Shown here: positions 1 through 10,093 of the stretch, piece after piece
Numbering within the stretch: position 1 is the stretch's first letter
Layout: each line of letters begins with the position of its first letter
Assembly (NCBI GenBank): GCA_018831265.1
Contig: JAHJCO010000019.1
Coordinates: forward strand, 40,534 to 104,533
DNA: 64,000 bases
Direction of reading: 5' to 3'
Source: Actinomycetota bacterium
GTDB lineage: Bacteria > Actinomycetota > Geothermincolia > Fen-727 > Anoxymicrobiaceae
The notes under the pieces: model-generated
Seen by the model: the letters and a program-made list of their open reading frames with translations, nothing else
What the model was told of the DNA's origin: nothing
Database searches by the model: none
Position numbers and translations under genes: made by a program

Positions 1-2
1 GC

Positions 3-275
3 GAGGCGTTCGAGGCCTCGAGCGCGATAGTGGTGGTGGCGGGCATGGAGGGGGCCCTGGCCAGCCTGGTGGGCGGCATGGTCTCCTGCCCGGTCGTGGC
101 GGTTCCCACCAGCGTGGGCTACGGCGCGAGCTTCGGCGGCCTGGCCGCTCTCCTGGCCATGATGAACAGTTGTGCGGCCGGGGTCAGCGTGGTCAACATA
201 GACAACGGTTTCGGGGCCGGCTACCTGGCCGGCCTGATAAACAGGATGGTTAGCGGGAAGGACGGGCCGGGATGA
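3..275 (+). CDS. larB: LarB, C-terminal part (5' end outside window)
   Basis: Only the last 90 or so codons are in the window; the reading frame is already open at base 3. The residues match the C-terminal half of LarB, the AIR-carboxylase-like enzyme (PurE fold) that carboxylates nicotinic acid adenine dinucleotide in nickel-pincer cofactor synthesis: a glycine-rich stretch ([13 protein letters not shown]), the [10 protein letters not shown] segment and a terminal [17 protein letters not shown] segment. The TGA stop at 273-275 overlaps the ATG of larC (272-274), so the two genes are translationally coupled. larE, the sulfur transferase of the pathway, is not in the window. The family call is strong because of the coupled larC. 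Confidence 0.9.
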   Translation, partial: EAFEASSAIVVVAGMEGALASLVGGMVSCPVVAVPTSVGYGASFGGLAALLAMMNSCAAGVSVVNIDNGFGAGYLAGLINRMVSGKDGPG

Positions 276-1462
276 CCATCGCCTACTTCGACTGCTTCAG
301 CGGCATCAGCGGGGACATGGTCCTGGGGGCAATGGTGGACCTCGGCCTCGATATCGCGGACCTGAGCGTGGCCCTCTCCAGCCTGGACCTGGAGGAGTTC
401 GACCTCGAGGCCCGGGAGGTCTCCTCATACGGGCTTCGCGCGACCAAGGTGGACGTGATAGTCCCCGAGGGCGGCGTGCTCGTCCGAACGTTCAGCAACA
501 TCCGCGACCTGATAAGCTCCAGCGCGCTGCCGAACAAGGTCAAGTCGACCAGCCTCGAGATATTCATGCGCCTGGCGCGCGCGGAGTCGGTGGTGCACGG
601 GAGGCCCATCGACCAGGTCCACTTCCACGAGGTCGGCGCGGTGGACTCCATCGTGGACATAGTCGGGGCCTCCTACGGGGTCTACCGGCTGGACCTGGCG
701 GAGGTCTTCTGCTCGCCGCTGCCCATGGGCCACGGCATGGTGAAGACTCAGCACGGCTCGCTGCCGGTACCGGCCCCGGCCGTCCTCGAGATACTGGAGG
801 ACACCCCGACGTACGGGCGCGGCATCCCGACCGAGATCGTGACCCCCACCGGCGCGGCTGTGGTGAAGACGCTGGCGCACTCCTTCGGCAACGCCCCGGC
901 GATGCGCCTCGAGAAGACCGGCTACGGTGCGGGCACCAAGGACCTGGGCGTGCCCAACCTGCTCAGGGTCGTCACGGGAGAGCCGCTGGACTTCCCGGCG
1001 GAGGCGGAGGAACTGGCGAGCGTCGTCTCCACCAACATCGACGACATGAACCCTGAGTTCTATGACTACGTGATGGAGAGGCTGTTCGACGCCGGCGCCC
1101 AGGACGTGTGGCTGACCCCCATCCAGATGAAGAAGACGCGCCCCGGCACGACCATCAACGTCCTGTGCGGACCGAAGGACGCCGCGGGCGTGAAGCGTAT
1201 CCTGATAGAGGAGACCTCCACCTTCGGGCTGCGCACCGCCCACGTCATGAAGAAGGCCATCGACCGCGAGATGGTCGAGGTCGAGACGCCCTGGGGGATG
1301 GTCAGGGTGAAGGTGGGCCGGGAGAGCAACCACGTCACTTCCGTCTCGCCCGAGTTCTCGGACTGCGCGCGCCTGGCGGGCGAGGCGGGGGTTCCCATCA
1401 AGGAGGTCTTCAGGAGGGCACAGATCCTCGCCCAGGAATCACTCGAAAGGGGTCAAACCTGA
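272..1462 (+). CDS. larC: LarC, nickel insertion protein of the nickel-pincer cofactor
   Basis: A 396-residue protein beginning with the family signature [11 protein letters not shown] (residues 6-16), followed by the [15 protein letters not shown] segment around residue 120 and the long C-terminal half with the NIDDMNPE motif. LarC inserts nickel into pyridinium-3,5-bisthiocarboxylic acid mononucleotide in a CTP-dependent reaction, giving the cofactor of lactate racemase and related racemases and epimerases. The ATG overlaps the larB stop. The gene's stop codon TGA (1460-1462) lies inside the left arm of a palindromic repeat at 1449-1496, so the last few codons (GQT) are repeat-derived. Length is normal for the family. 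Confidence 0.93.
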   Translation: MTIAYFDCFSGISGDMVLGAMVDLGLDIADLSVALSSLDLEEFDLEAREVSSYGLRATKVDVIVPEGGVLVRTFSNIRDLISSSALPNKVKSTSLEIFMRLARAESVVHGRPIDQVHFHEVGAVDSIVDIVGASYGVYRLDLAEVFCSPLPMGHGMVKTQHGSLPVPAPAVLEILEDTPTYGRGIPTEIVTPTGAAVVKTLAHSFGNAPAMRLEKTGYGAGTKDLGVPNLLRVVTGEPLDFPAEAEELASVVSTNIDDMNPEFYDYVMERLFDAGAQDVWLTPIQMKKTRPGTTINVLCGPKDAAGVKRILIEETSTFGLRTAHVMKKAIDREMVEVETPWGMVRVKVGRESNHVTSVSPEFSDCARLAGEAGVPIKEVFRRAQILAQESLERGQT

Positions 1463-1531
1463 AATTTTGCGTTTCTTGCATTTCAGGTTTGACCCCCGAT
1501 GCAAAGAATGCAAGATTCAAGGTTTGACCCC
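1449..1531. repeat. REP-like palindrome with a third half-copy
   Basis: A perfect 17-bp inverted repeat (1449-1465 and 1480-1496; arm core GGGGTCAAACCT) encloses a 14-base loop. A further copy of the right arm core, GGTTTGACCCC, follows at 1521-1531. The element could act as a bidirectional terminator between the convergent larC and the minus-strand gene ending at 1544. Short palindromes of this kind are usually mobilised by Y1 (IS200-like, REP-associated) transposases; none is in the window. larC ends inside the element. Confidence 0.75.
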
Positions 1532-1543
1532 ATTTGGTCCCCA

Positions 1544-2662
1544 CTAGGTTCCCTGGGCCTTCATCACGAACTGGAGCTCCATCTGGTTGTTGTCGGTCTT
1601 CTTTTCGAAACGTACGGGGCCCGCGACGACGTTCATGGTGTTGACCTTGTCCGTCCCGGTCGAAGGTTTGAGCTTCTCGAAGATGACGGTTGCGGTCTCC
1701 CCGGCCTTGAGCCTGGTGATCTTCTGGGTCTCCTTCTGCTGAGCTCCTCCCGAGTCGTCGATAAGCGTTATGGTCACCGGGATGTTCTGCTCCTCCTGGT
1801 TGCCCTGGTTCTCGACGGTGACCTTCACGGTGAACGTGTCGGAGAATGGCAGGACGGCTATACCGGACTCGGTCTCGTCCACCCGCGCGGGAGAGGTGGT
1901 CAGGCCGGTCACGGCGACGCCGTGCAGCTCGTCCCCGCTCTCCTCCCCGACCAGGTCCTTGACGTAGGCCACGACCGCGGCCGAGGTCGCGTCGTCTTTG
2001 TTGGGTACGTACGCCGACGGGGTCGTCTTCTCGTAGCTGATCTTGGCGGCCTGGAGCTTCGCGTCCAGGCTGCTCCGGTAGCGCTCCAGGGCCGCGTCGC
2101 TGACCAGGAGATCCTTCATGCCCTCGGACACGTTTATGGTCGCGTTCTGCAGATCCTTGTTGTCGAGCGTGTCCAGTATCCCCGAGCGGAACTTGTCCAG
2201 CCCGGAGACCCGCATGTCCATCGAGAGCTGCAGGAGGGGCTGCAGCCTCTCGGCCTTGTCGGGTGCCACCAGCTTGCCGGTCTCGTCGGCGGCGGCCTTG
2301 GCCGAGTCGGACATCTGGCCCAGCTTGCCCGAGATCTCCTCGCGCGTGAGGTCCACGATGTTGTCGTGCAGCTCGACGAACTGGGTGCCCGTAGCCGCCG
2401 ACCGGCTGATCAGCTTGTTCGCCTCGGAGGTGTACTCGCGGAGCTTCTCGTTCTCGCGCGCCTCCCTGTTGCTGCCGCAGCCCCTTCCGAAGATCCAGCA
2501 GAACACGAGAGCTACTATAACGACGACGATGATGAGTATGGGGGCGGGGCCCTTTCGCCGTGCAGGCGCCGGTCCCGACGACCTCGTTCGTCTCGCCAGC
2601 GAGCTCTTCCTCCGGCGCCCGGAGGAGTATCTAGGTTGCCTGGGTGTCGAGTACTGAGCCAT
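1544..2662 (-). CDS. membrane-anchored protein with CARDB-like C-terminal domain
   Basis: About 372 residues. The N-terminus is a basic, Ser/Arg/Pro-rich cytoplasmic tail of about 35 residues, followed by one strongly hydrophobic segment (ILIIVVVIVALVFCWIF), a helical extracytoplasmic region of about 170 residues, and a C-terminal beta-rich region (TVKVTVENQGNQEEQNIPVTITL, then KAGETATVIFEKL) that resembles CARDB/NEW3-type adhesion modules. I chose the ATG at 2660-2662; a GTG 11 codons upstream (2695) is equally open and neither has a convincing Shine-Dalgarno site. The function is unknown; topology (type II, outside-facing) and the CARDB resemblance are inference from sequence. It ends 47 bases after larC ends, tail to tail. 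Confidence 0.7.
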   Translation of the reverse strand: MAQYSTPRQPRYSSGRRRKSSLARRTRSSGPAPARRKGPAPILIIVVVIVALVFCWIFGRGCGSNREARENEKLREYTSEANKLISRSAATGTQFVELHDNIVDLTREEISGKLGQMSDSAKAAADETGKLVAPDKAERLQPLLQLSMDMRVSGLDKFRSGILDTLDNKDLQNATINVSEGMKDLLVSDAALERYRSSLDAKLQAAKISYEKTTPSAYVPNKDDATSAAVVAYVKDLVGEESGDELHGVAVTGLTTSPARVDETESGIAVLPFSDTFTVKVTVENQGNQEEQNIPVTITLIDDSGGAQQKETQKITRLKAGETATVIFEKLKPSTGTDKVNTMNVVAGPVRFEKKTDNNQMELQFVMKAQGT

Positions 2663-2785
2663 ATCCTTAAAAAGCGCTCGCCTTCTGAGGTCCACCGCCC
2701 CGCGGCGGCCGCTCGGATAAGGCGAAGCGGGTTCACGCTAAATCAATTCAACCGGCAAGGCGCCAACACCTTGCCAGCCGTCCTT

Positions 2786-2819
2786 GCCCGCCTTCGAGCG
2801 GGCTCTATCTTCGATAGAG
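2786..2819 (-). terminator. two tandem hairpins after tRNA-Leu
   Basis: Reading on the minus strand directly after the tRNA-Leu 3' end there is a perfect 7-bp hairpin (CTCTATC/GATAGAG, 2803-2819, 3-base loop) and then a 6-bp GC hairpin (GCCCGC/GCGGGC, 2786-2803). They probably end transcription or define the 3' end for processing. No U-tract is obvious, so a terminator role is inference. Confidence 0.5.
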
Positions 2820-2903
2820 TGGGCGAGGAGGGACTCGAACCCTCATGCCCTTGCGAGCACAGGACCCTGAACCCTGCGTGTCTACCAATTCCACCACTCG
2901 CCC
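2820..2903 (-). tRNA. tRNA-Leu(CAG)
   Basis: An 84-base minus-strand tRNA. The acceptor stem GGGCGAG pairs with CTCGCCC (discriminator A). The D-arm carries the class II leucine pattern GTGGAATTGGTAGAC, the anticodon loop is TTCAGGG with anticodon CAG, a long variable arm follows, and the T-arm contains GGTTCGAGTCC. CCA is not encoded. All helices can be drawn by hand. Confidence 0.95.
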
Positions 2904-2923
2904 GCACTCAATCGAGCCCGCCG

Positions 2924-3400
2924 CTAGGCCGGGAGCCCGGCGACGATGTCCACGGTCTCGCCGCCGGTAGCTCGCACCAGGTCGTAAGACCTTATCTTCA
3001 GGATAGCGGTGGGCTCACCGCAGCCAGTATATACCACATCCTCCTTGAGGGTGTAGTAGTCGATGTAGGTCGGCATCTCGGTCTTGTGCGCCACCGGGGG
3101 CAGGGTGTCGGCGCGGAAGCCGGTCAGCGACGGCACGTCCCCGTCGGGCACCCTGCCCACCGACTCGCCTCCCGTCACCGCCCTCAGCTTCTCCAGGTCG
3201 ACGTCCCGGTCCCCCGGGACCACGGCTACCGCGTGCCCATCGTCCACCCTGTAGACCTCTACCCTGGCCATCTGGGACGCCTCCAATCCGAGCGCCGCTG
3301 CCGCGCGCTCGAGGTTCTGAGCCTGGCCGGCGAGCTTGAAGAGCTCGTGGGGCACGTTGAGGTCCTGCAGGCGGTTATGGACGTCTATGCTGGAGAACAT
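2924..3400 (-). CDS. YbaK/EbsC-family aminoacyl-tRNA deacylase-like protein
   Basis: A 158-residue single-domain protein with the YbaK/ProX-like layout: an N-terminal LNVPHELFKL strand, an ALGLEASQMARVEVYRVDDGHAVAVVPGDRDVDLEKLRAVTG core, and a C-terminal YTGCGEPTAILKIRSYDLVRATGGETVDI segment. Family members hydrolyse mischarged tRNAs (Cys-tRNA-Pro, Ala-tRNA-Pro) in trans; the lysine usually needed in the core is not clearly placed, so substrate and activity are uncertain. The gene stands between tRNA-Leu and the KGG gene, all on the minus strand, with no tight overlap. Confidence 0.75.
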   Translation of the reverse strand: MFSSIDVHNRLQDLNVPHELFKLAGQAQNLERAAAALGLEASQMARVEVYRVDDGHAVAVVPGDRDVDLEKLRAVTGGESVGRVPDGDVPSLTGFRADTLPPVAHKTEMPTYIDYYTLKEDVVYTGCGEPTAILKIRSYDLVRATGGETVDIVAGLPA

Positions 3401-3476
3401 GGCAAGATGTTAACACGGGCGACCCGCGTCGCTGGTTCAGTTCTGTGCGTCAGCCTCTGGATGAGCCCCGGGACGC

Positions 3477-3665
3477 CTATTTCATGCCGCCCTTGCGGCC
3501 GATCTTCTGGTAGAATTCGGTGCCGTAGCGCTTCTTGGTGGTCTGACCGCCCTTCTTGCCCCCGACACTCCCGATCTTGGAGTAGAAATCGGAGCCGTAC
3601 TTCTTCTTGGTGGTCATCCCGCCCTTGCGTCCGGCCTCCGCCCTGGTCATCTTCGCTTTCGCCAC
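3477..3665 (-). CDS. small KGG-repeat stress protein
   Basis: A 62-residue, Lys/Gly-rich protein with two tandem copies of the KGG unit (RKGGMTTKKKYGSDFYSKIGSVGGKKGGQTTKKRYGTEF spans them, with a final RKGGMK). The GTG start is set by an AGGAGG nine bases upstream. Such small hydrophilic proteins (GsiB/Em-like GEA1 family) are produced under stress and sporulation-like conditions in other bacteria; the role here is inferred only from the repeat. Confidence 0.8.
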   Translation of the reverse strand: MAKAKMTRAEAGRKGGMTTKKKYGSDFYSKIGSVGGKKGGQTTKKRYGTEFYQKIGRKGGMK

Positions 3666-3852
3666 TAAGACCGCCTCCTAGGCCGTGGTCTGGTACACCG
3701 AGTGATACAAGTTGCCGGTCAAGTACCTTGCTCCCCTACATTATGGCACGAGGCGGCTGCCACGAAAAGAGGGGAGGGTCGGCGGCCCGGCGCCCGGGAC
3801 CGGAAGTCCCGGCCCGATCCAGGGGGATGGGCGGGGAACGTCCGGGTTGTTG

Positions 3853-3858
3853 TATAAT
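3853..3858 (+). promoter_or_regulatory. probable -10 box upstream of the DUF4446 gene
   Basis: A consensus TATAAT hexamer lies 52 bases before the GTG of the downstream gene in the 245-base gap between the divergent KGG and DUF4446 genes. No good -35 hexamer is visible 16-18 bases upstream. The rest of the gap shows no gene. Confidence 0.4.
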
Positions 3859-3910
3859 CGGGACTTGCGCCGTGGGGTGCCGAGGTATTGGATTCAACGG
3901 AAGTGACCCC

Positions 3911-4912
3911 GTGATTCAGGACAATATAACCCCGATAGTGATAGTGATGGGTGCGTTGCTGGTGACAGCGGTGGCCCTCGTCTTCTACCTTTTCCTGCGT
4001 ATCCGGCACATCGAAGGGGACTACGAGCTGCTCATCCGGGACGCGGAGGGTCACAACTTCGCCGAGATCGTCAGCGACAACATCGCCCAGGTCGACGGGC
4101 TTACCACCGAGGTGGACGGGCTCTCAGACGCCTACGGACAGGTCCTTCGCAGGCTGGCGGGCGCGGTGCAGCACGTCGGAGTGGTCCGCTTCGACGCCTT
4201 CAGGGACATGGGTGGGATGCTCAGCTTCGCGGTTGCCCTGCTGGACGACCGCGGGAATGGACTGGTATTCAGCTCGATCTACGGCCGGAGCGATTCGCGC
4301 ACCTACGCGAAACCCATCGTCGAGCGCTCGTCCTCCTACGAGCTTTCCCCGGAGGAGAGGGAGGCTATCCGGCTGGCCATGCAGAGCAAGGAGCTGGGGG
4401 CACTCCCCATGGAGGCCCGCGACCCCGAGCACGAGGAGCGCATGGCCAACCTCAAGCTGTTCCACGACAGGGAGTACCTGCAGCGCTCGCCTCAGGGGCG
4501 GGAGGTGCCCGAACCCAGGCCCCGCAGGGCCAGGGAGCCGGAGCCCGAGCCGGCGGGGAGGATCGAGGAGCCCGAGGAACGGCGGGAGGCACCGCCCAGG
4601 CGCAGGCCCCGACCGGGCAGGGCCGGGCACGTGGGCCAGCCACAGGGTAGGGAGCCCGAAAAGCAGAAGGCCCCACCGGCCGAGGACCGCGGCCAGGACA
4701 CCGAGGTACCGCAGGCGGGTGACCGGCTGGTATCCTGGGAGGACTTCGAGGACCTGGCCGACGAGCAACCCGGCCGCCCGCGCGGGGAAGAGCGCCCGCC
4801 CGCCCGCCGCGTGGAGGCGGACGACGACCTGCCCCGGGAGGAGCCCAGGCGGGCCAGGGGCCTCAACACCCCGGTGGAGAGGTTGAGGGACCGGGAGCGG
4901 AGGGGGGAGTAA
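3911..4912 (+). CDS. DUF4446-family membrane protein with long charged tail
   Basis: About 333 residues from the GTG at 3911. There is one N-terminal membrane segment (ITPIVIVMGALLVTAVALVFYLFLRI), then a short coiled region and the DUF4446 core (residues about 60-160: VGVVRFDAFRDMGGMLSFAVALLDDRGNGLVFSSIYGR, then ELSPEEREAIRLA). The final 160 residues are Pro/Arg/Glu-rich and probably disordered, far longer than the usual tail of the family. The function of DUF4446 is unknown. The stop TAA overlaps the ATG of pheA. The frame is open far upstream of 3911, but that part overlaps the tRNA and minus-strand genes and is not coding. Confidence 0.85.
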   Translation: MIQDNITPIVIVMGALLVTAVALVFYLFLRIRHIEGDYELLIRDAEGHNFAEIVSDNIAQVDGLTTEVDGLSDAYGQVLRRLAGAVQHVGVVRFDAFRDMGGMLSFAVALLDDRGNGLVFSSIYGRSDSRTYAKPIVERSSSYELSPEEREAIRLAMQSKELGALPMEARDPEHEERMANLKLFHDREYLQRSPQGREVPEPRPRRAREPEPEPAGRIEEPEERREAPPRRRPRPGRAGHVGQPQGREPEKQKAPPAEDRGQDTEVPQAGDRLVSWEDFEDLADEQPGRPRGEERPPARRVEADDDLPREEPRRARGLNTPVERLRDRERRGE

Positions 4913-5739
4913 TGGCCGGCGTGGGGTACCTCGGTCCCCGTGGCACCTTCACCCAGGAGGCCCTGGAGGCCAGCTTCTCGGGCGTCTACTCTGAGGAAAT
5001 CCCTTTCCCGACCGTCCCCGACGTCCTGGGCGCCGTGCAGACCGGCCGCCTCGACGCGGGGCTGGTCCCCATCGAGAACTCCATCGAGGGAGCCGTCAAC
5101 GTGACCGTCGACACGCTGGCCTTCGAGACGGACCTGGTCATCGAGGCCGAGGTCATCCGCCCGGTCCGCCACTGCCTCCTTGCCAGGCCCGGGGTGACCC
5201 GCGAGCAGGTATCCGCCGTAGTCTCACACCCGCAGGCGACCGCACAGTGCCGGGGATTCCTTGCCCGCTGGTTCAGCGGCGTCCCGGTGATCGCGGCCAA
5301 CAGCACGGCGGAGGCGGCCATGGCGGTCGCGGAATCCAGCGAGCCCGAAGCGGCCATCGGCACGGCGCTTGCCGGCGAGATCTACGGCCTGGAGACGTTG
5401 GACTGCGAGCTGGAGGACTACGCCGCGAACGCCACCAGGTTCGTGCTGGTCGGCAAGCGGAAGGCGGCGCCTACGGGGCGGGACAAGACGTCCATCGTGT
5501 GCTTCATCAGGGAGAACCGCCCCGGGAGCCTGCTCGAGATACTGCAGGTCTTCGCGTCCCGCGGCATCAACCTGACCAAGATCGAGTCGCGGCCCACCAA
5601 GAAGGTGCTGGGGGAGTACTATTTCTTCATCGACATAGAGGGGCACATAGAGGACCCGGAGGTCGCGGTCGCCATCGGCTCGCTGGTGGGGAGTCTGAGA
5701 GAGCTCAAGCTGCTCGGTTCCTACCCCGCAGCCACCTGA
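4912..5739 (+). CDS. pheA: prephenate dehydratase
   Basis: A 275-residue monofunctional enzyme converting prephenate to phenylpyruvate in phenylalanine synthesis. The N-terminal PDT domain starts with VGYLGPRGTFTQEAL and carries the VPIENSIEGAVN motif and the catalytic TRF triad (NATRFVLV). A C-terminal ACT domain (from residue about 190; SIVCFIRENRPGSLLEILQVFASRGINL, then ESRP) is the phenylalanine-binding regulatory module. Translationally coupled to the DUF4446 gene by a TAATG overlap. It is followed by a structured spacer and serS. Confidence 0.96.
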   Translation: MAGVGYLGPRGTFTQEALEASFSGVYSEEIPFPTVPDVLGAVQTGRLDAGLVPIENSIEGAVNVTVDTLAFETDLVIEAEVIRPVRHCLLARPGVTREQVSAVVSHPQATAQCRGFLARWFSGVPVIAANSTAEAAMAVAESSEPEAAIGTALAGEIYGLETLDCELEDYAANATRFVLVGKRKAAPTGRDKTSIVCFIRENRPGSLLEILQVFASRGINLTKIESRPTKKVLGEYYFFIDIEGHIEDPEVAVAIGSLVGSLRELKLLGSYPAAT

Positions 5740-8197
<2,458 letters not shown>

Positions 8198-8205
<8 letters not shown>

Positions 8206-8491
8206 GCTCGTGCTTCCTCTTCTCCTTCGCCTCGCGGATCTCTTCCTTCAACTGGCGGTGCTTCTCCTTCAGGTTCAGCGGCGGCAGGTCGGTGATGGTC
8301 TCTGCGCCGCCGACCTCGCCTTCGGTGCAATGCGGGTGCTCCTTCATCTCCTCCAGCAGGACGGCCCTCTTCTCCTTCAGGCCCAGCCCCGAGACGTCGG
8401 AGATGCTCTCTACCACGGGCAGGTCGCCACACTCGGGACACGACTTGACCGCGTCGGCGAACTCGCTTCCGCAACTCTTACACTTCGCCAT
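8198..8491 (-). CDS. small zinc-ribbon protein
   Basis: A 97-residue protein. The N-terminal zinc ribbon has two CXXC knuckles (CKSCGSEF and CPECGDLP, residues 4-22); two similar GLKEKRAVLLEEMKEH-type helical segments follow (the second is NLKEKHRQLKEEIREA), giving an internally duplicated charged tail. Its end overlaps the start of the ferredoxin-like gene by 8 bases on the same strand, so the two are co-translated and probably work together. Function unknown. Confidence 0.8.
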
Positions 8492-8561
8492 CTTTCCTCC
8501 CTGGATGAATGGCCCGGGGGCGATGTCGCCCGGCGGTTCCCTCGAGAAAAGGATATCAGAC

Positions 8562-9143
8562 TCAGGCCGCCCTCGACTCCCTGGGGTACAACCAGCGGGC
8601 GAAAATGCGGGAGAGCAGCGGCATCACCGCGTAGGTCATCACCAGCACGAGCACAAGGATGCGTATCACGATGCCCAGGTGGTCGGGCAGGTCCTTCAGC
8701 CAGACGTTTATGGTGTAGGTGTAGGATACGGAGAGGATATACAGGCCGATCACGGTTACCAGCATCATCTTGTACCGCGCGGGGGGTCTGGTAGCGGCGA
8801 TCTTCGGCAGCGAGAACCAGTACTCGAAACCGGTCACCTCCTTGAATGACGCCTTGCCCTCCTCAAACCGCTTGGCCTCTTCCAGGAACTGTCTGCGGAC
8901 GTCACATCGCTCCCACTCGCCCAGCTTCTCGTAGCTGCTGAAGTGGAGGATCGTGACGTACTGGCTGCTCTGCTCGCCACCCGGTTTTATCACGGTCATC
9001 CCTAGGTTTGGATCGACCCCGCGGGCCGCGGTCCCGAGCCGCTCGAGCCACCTCTCGTACGGCTCCCTCGCCTCCGGCCTGATCTCCCTGGTGACAGCGA
9101 GGCTCACCGGTCCCTCGATGGTGGTTGTGTCCGCGCCGGGCAT
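8562..9143 (-). CDS. ABM-domain protein with two membrane helices
   Basis: 193 residues from the ATG at 9143, chosen because AAGGGGG sits about six bases upstream (12 more codons are open before it). Residues about 8-110 form an antibiotic-biosynthesis-monooxygenase-like ferredoxin fold (VSLAVTREIRPEAREPYERWLERLGTAA, then YVTILHFSSYEKLGEWE). Two hydrophobic helices follow (MMLVTVIGLYILSVSYTYTI and IVIRILVLVLVMTYAVMPLL). Family members of this fused type are common but uncharacterised; a haem- or quinone-linked role is only a guess. Confidence 0.8.
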   Translation of the reverse strand: MPGADTTTIEGPVSLAVTREIRPEAREPYERWLERLGTAARGVDPNLGMTVIKPGGEQSSQYVTILHFSSYEKLGEWERCDVRRQFLEEAKRFEEGKASFKEVTGFEYWFSLPKIAATRPPARYKMMLVTVIGLYILSVSYTYTINVWLKDLPDHLGIVIRILVLVLVMTYAVMPLLSRIFARWLYPRESRAA

Positions 9144-9244
9144 CCTCGTCCCCCTTCTTCCTCCGGGCCTCTGCACCAATATAATATCCTTGCACCATCA
9201 TACTTGAGCCGGGACTCCCGGAATCTAAGCTGGAGAAAACAGGC

Positions 9245-9791
9245 ATGCCAAGCGGAACAGAGTACTGGTACGACAACGACGACTTCTGGGCGACGCTGCG
9301 CCCGGTCCTCTTCAGTGACTCATGGAAGGCCAACGCGGCCGGACGCCACCTTCGACCTGGTCGTCTGTCTTTTCACGTCTCCAGGCTACTTCGAGGACCT
9401 GGAGGACGACGTGCGCGTGGTCCACAACGTCGCCCGCTCACTGAAGCCGGGAGGATCGCTGGTCGTCGACGTGATGGGGAGGGAGACGCTGAAGCGGGTC
9501 TTTCAGAGCCGCAGTTGGCGTGAAGAAGGCGGCGTGCTGCTGCTGGAGGATTCGACGGTCAGCGATGCCTGGGACCAGGTAGACAACCGGTGGATAATAA
9601 TCACAGGCGACGAGAGGCGCGAAGCGGCCTTCTCCCTCCGCGTATACTCCGCGGACGAATCCTCCGATCTGCTGACCGAAGGGGGACTGGAGGTCGGGGG
9701 GACGTACGGATGGTTCGACGGCTCGCCATACGATGAATACGCCCTCAGGCTGATTGCATTGGCGAGAAGACCAGCTCCAGCCCCGCAGTGA
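9245..9791 (+). pseudogene. class I SAM-dependent methyltransferase, internally deleted
   Basis: The ATG at 9245 opens a typical N-terminus (TEYWYDNDDFWATLRPVLFSD). Homology then jumps frame at about 9345 to the C-terminal half of the same family (FDLVVCLFTSPGYFEDLEDDVRVVHNVARSLKPGGSLVVDVMG), read in the frame ending at 9791. The missing part, about 80-100 residues, contains motif I (the glycine-rich SAM-binding loop). With both a large deletion and a frame change this cannot encode an active enzyme. It is the last chromosomal gene before tRNA-Ser. Confidence 0.8.
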
Positions 9792-9842
9792 TCCCGGGCG
9801 AAGAAGAGCTCCTCGCTCAACATCCCCGTTCGTTCAATCCCG

Positions 9843-9848
9843 TATAAT
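9843..9848 (+). promoter_or_regulatory. -10 box of tRNA-Ser
   Basis: A perfect TATAAT ends seven bases before the first base of the tRNA (9856), the expected distance for a start site at or just before the mature 5' end. No clear -35 box is seen. Confidence 0.6.
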
Positions 9849-9855
9849 TACTCTC

Positions 9856-9947
9856 GGAGGGATGGCAGAGTGGACGATTGCGGCGGTCTTGAAAACCGTT
9901 GAGCCTCGAAAGGTGCTCCGTGGGTTCGAATCCCACTCCCTCCGCCA
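9856..9947 (+). tRNA. tRNA-Ser(TGA), anchor of the cassette stack
   Basis: A class II tRNA with acceptor GGAGGGA/TCCCTCC, discriminator G and encoded CCA (9945-9947). The anticodon loop CTTGAAA occupies 9888-9894 with anticodon TGA. The long variable arm is GAGCC-loop-TGCTC and the T-arm contains GGTTCGAATCC. From the first base of the anticodon loop to CCA (9888-9947) the sequence is repeated seven more times downstream, as expected for an integrase target with crossover in the anticodon loop. Confidence 0.97.
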
Positions 9948-10031
9948 CGAACAAATGGCTTGCCCATCGGCTTTTCTGCAATTTGACTCCGCTCAACACG
10001 GATCGTTCAGAGTGATGACTGCAACGGTCTC

Positions 10032-10049
10032 TGCAAACGAGCTGCAAAC
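10032..10049 (+). repeat. arm-type heptamer pair, cassette 1 left end
   Basis: TGCAAAC, four bases, TGCAAAC: start-to-start 11 bp, one helical turn. A third weaker copy, TGCAACG, begins at 10020. It lies 85 bases after the tRNA 3' end, where phage and island integrases bind arm sites. Confidence 0.7.
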
Positions 10050-10093
10050 CAGGCCCAGTGAGATCGAGTATCCTTTTGACCATGGCAGAATGA

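Noticed and set aside
425..1333. Long minus-strand frame opposite larC
   Set aside because: Histidine/arginine-rich composition typical of a GC-rich shadow frame; larC on the plus strand is certain.
1499..3910. Plus-strand open frame preceding the DUF4446 gene
   Set aside because: It overlaps the CARDB-like, tRNA-Leu, YbaK and KGG genes in antisense and shows low-complexity composition; only the part after the GTG at 3911 is coding.
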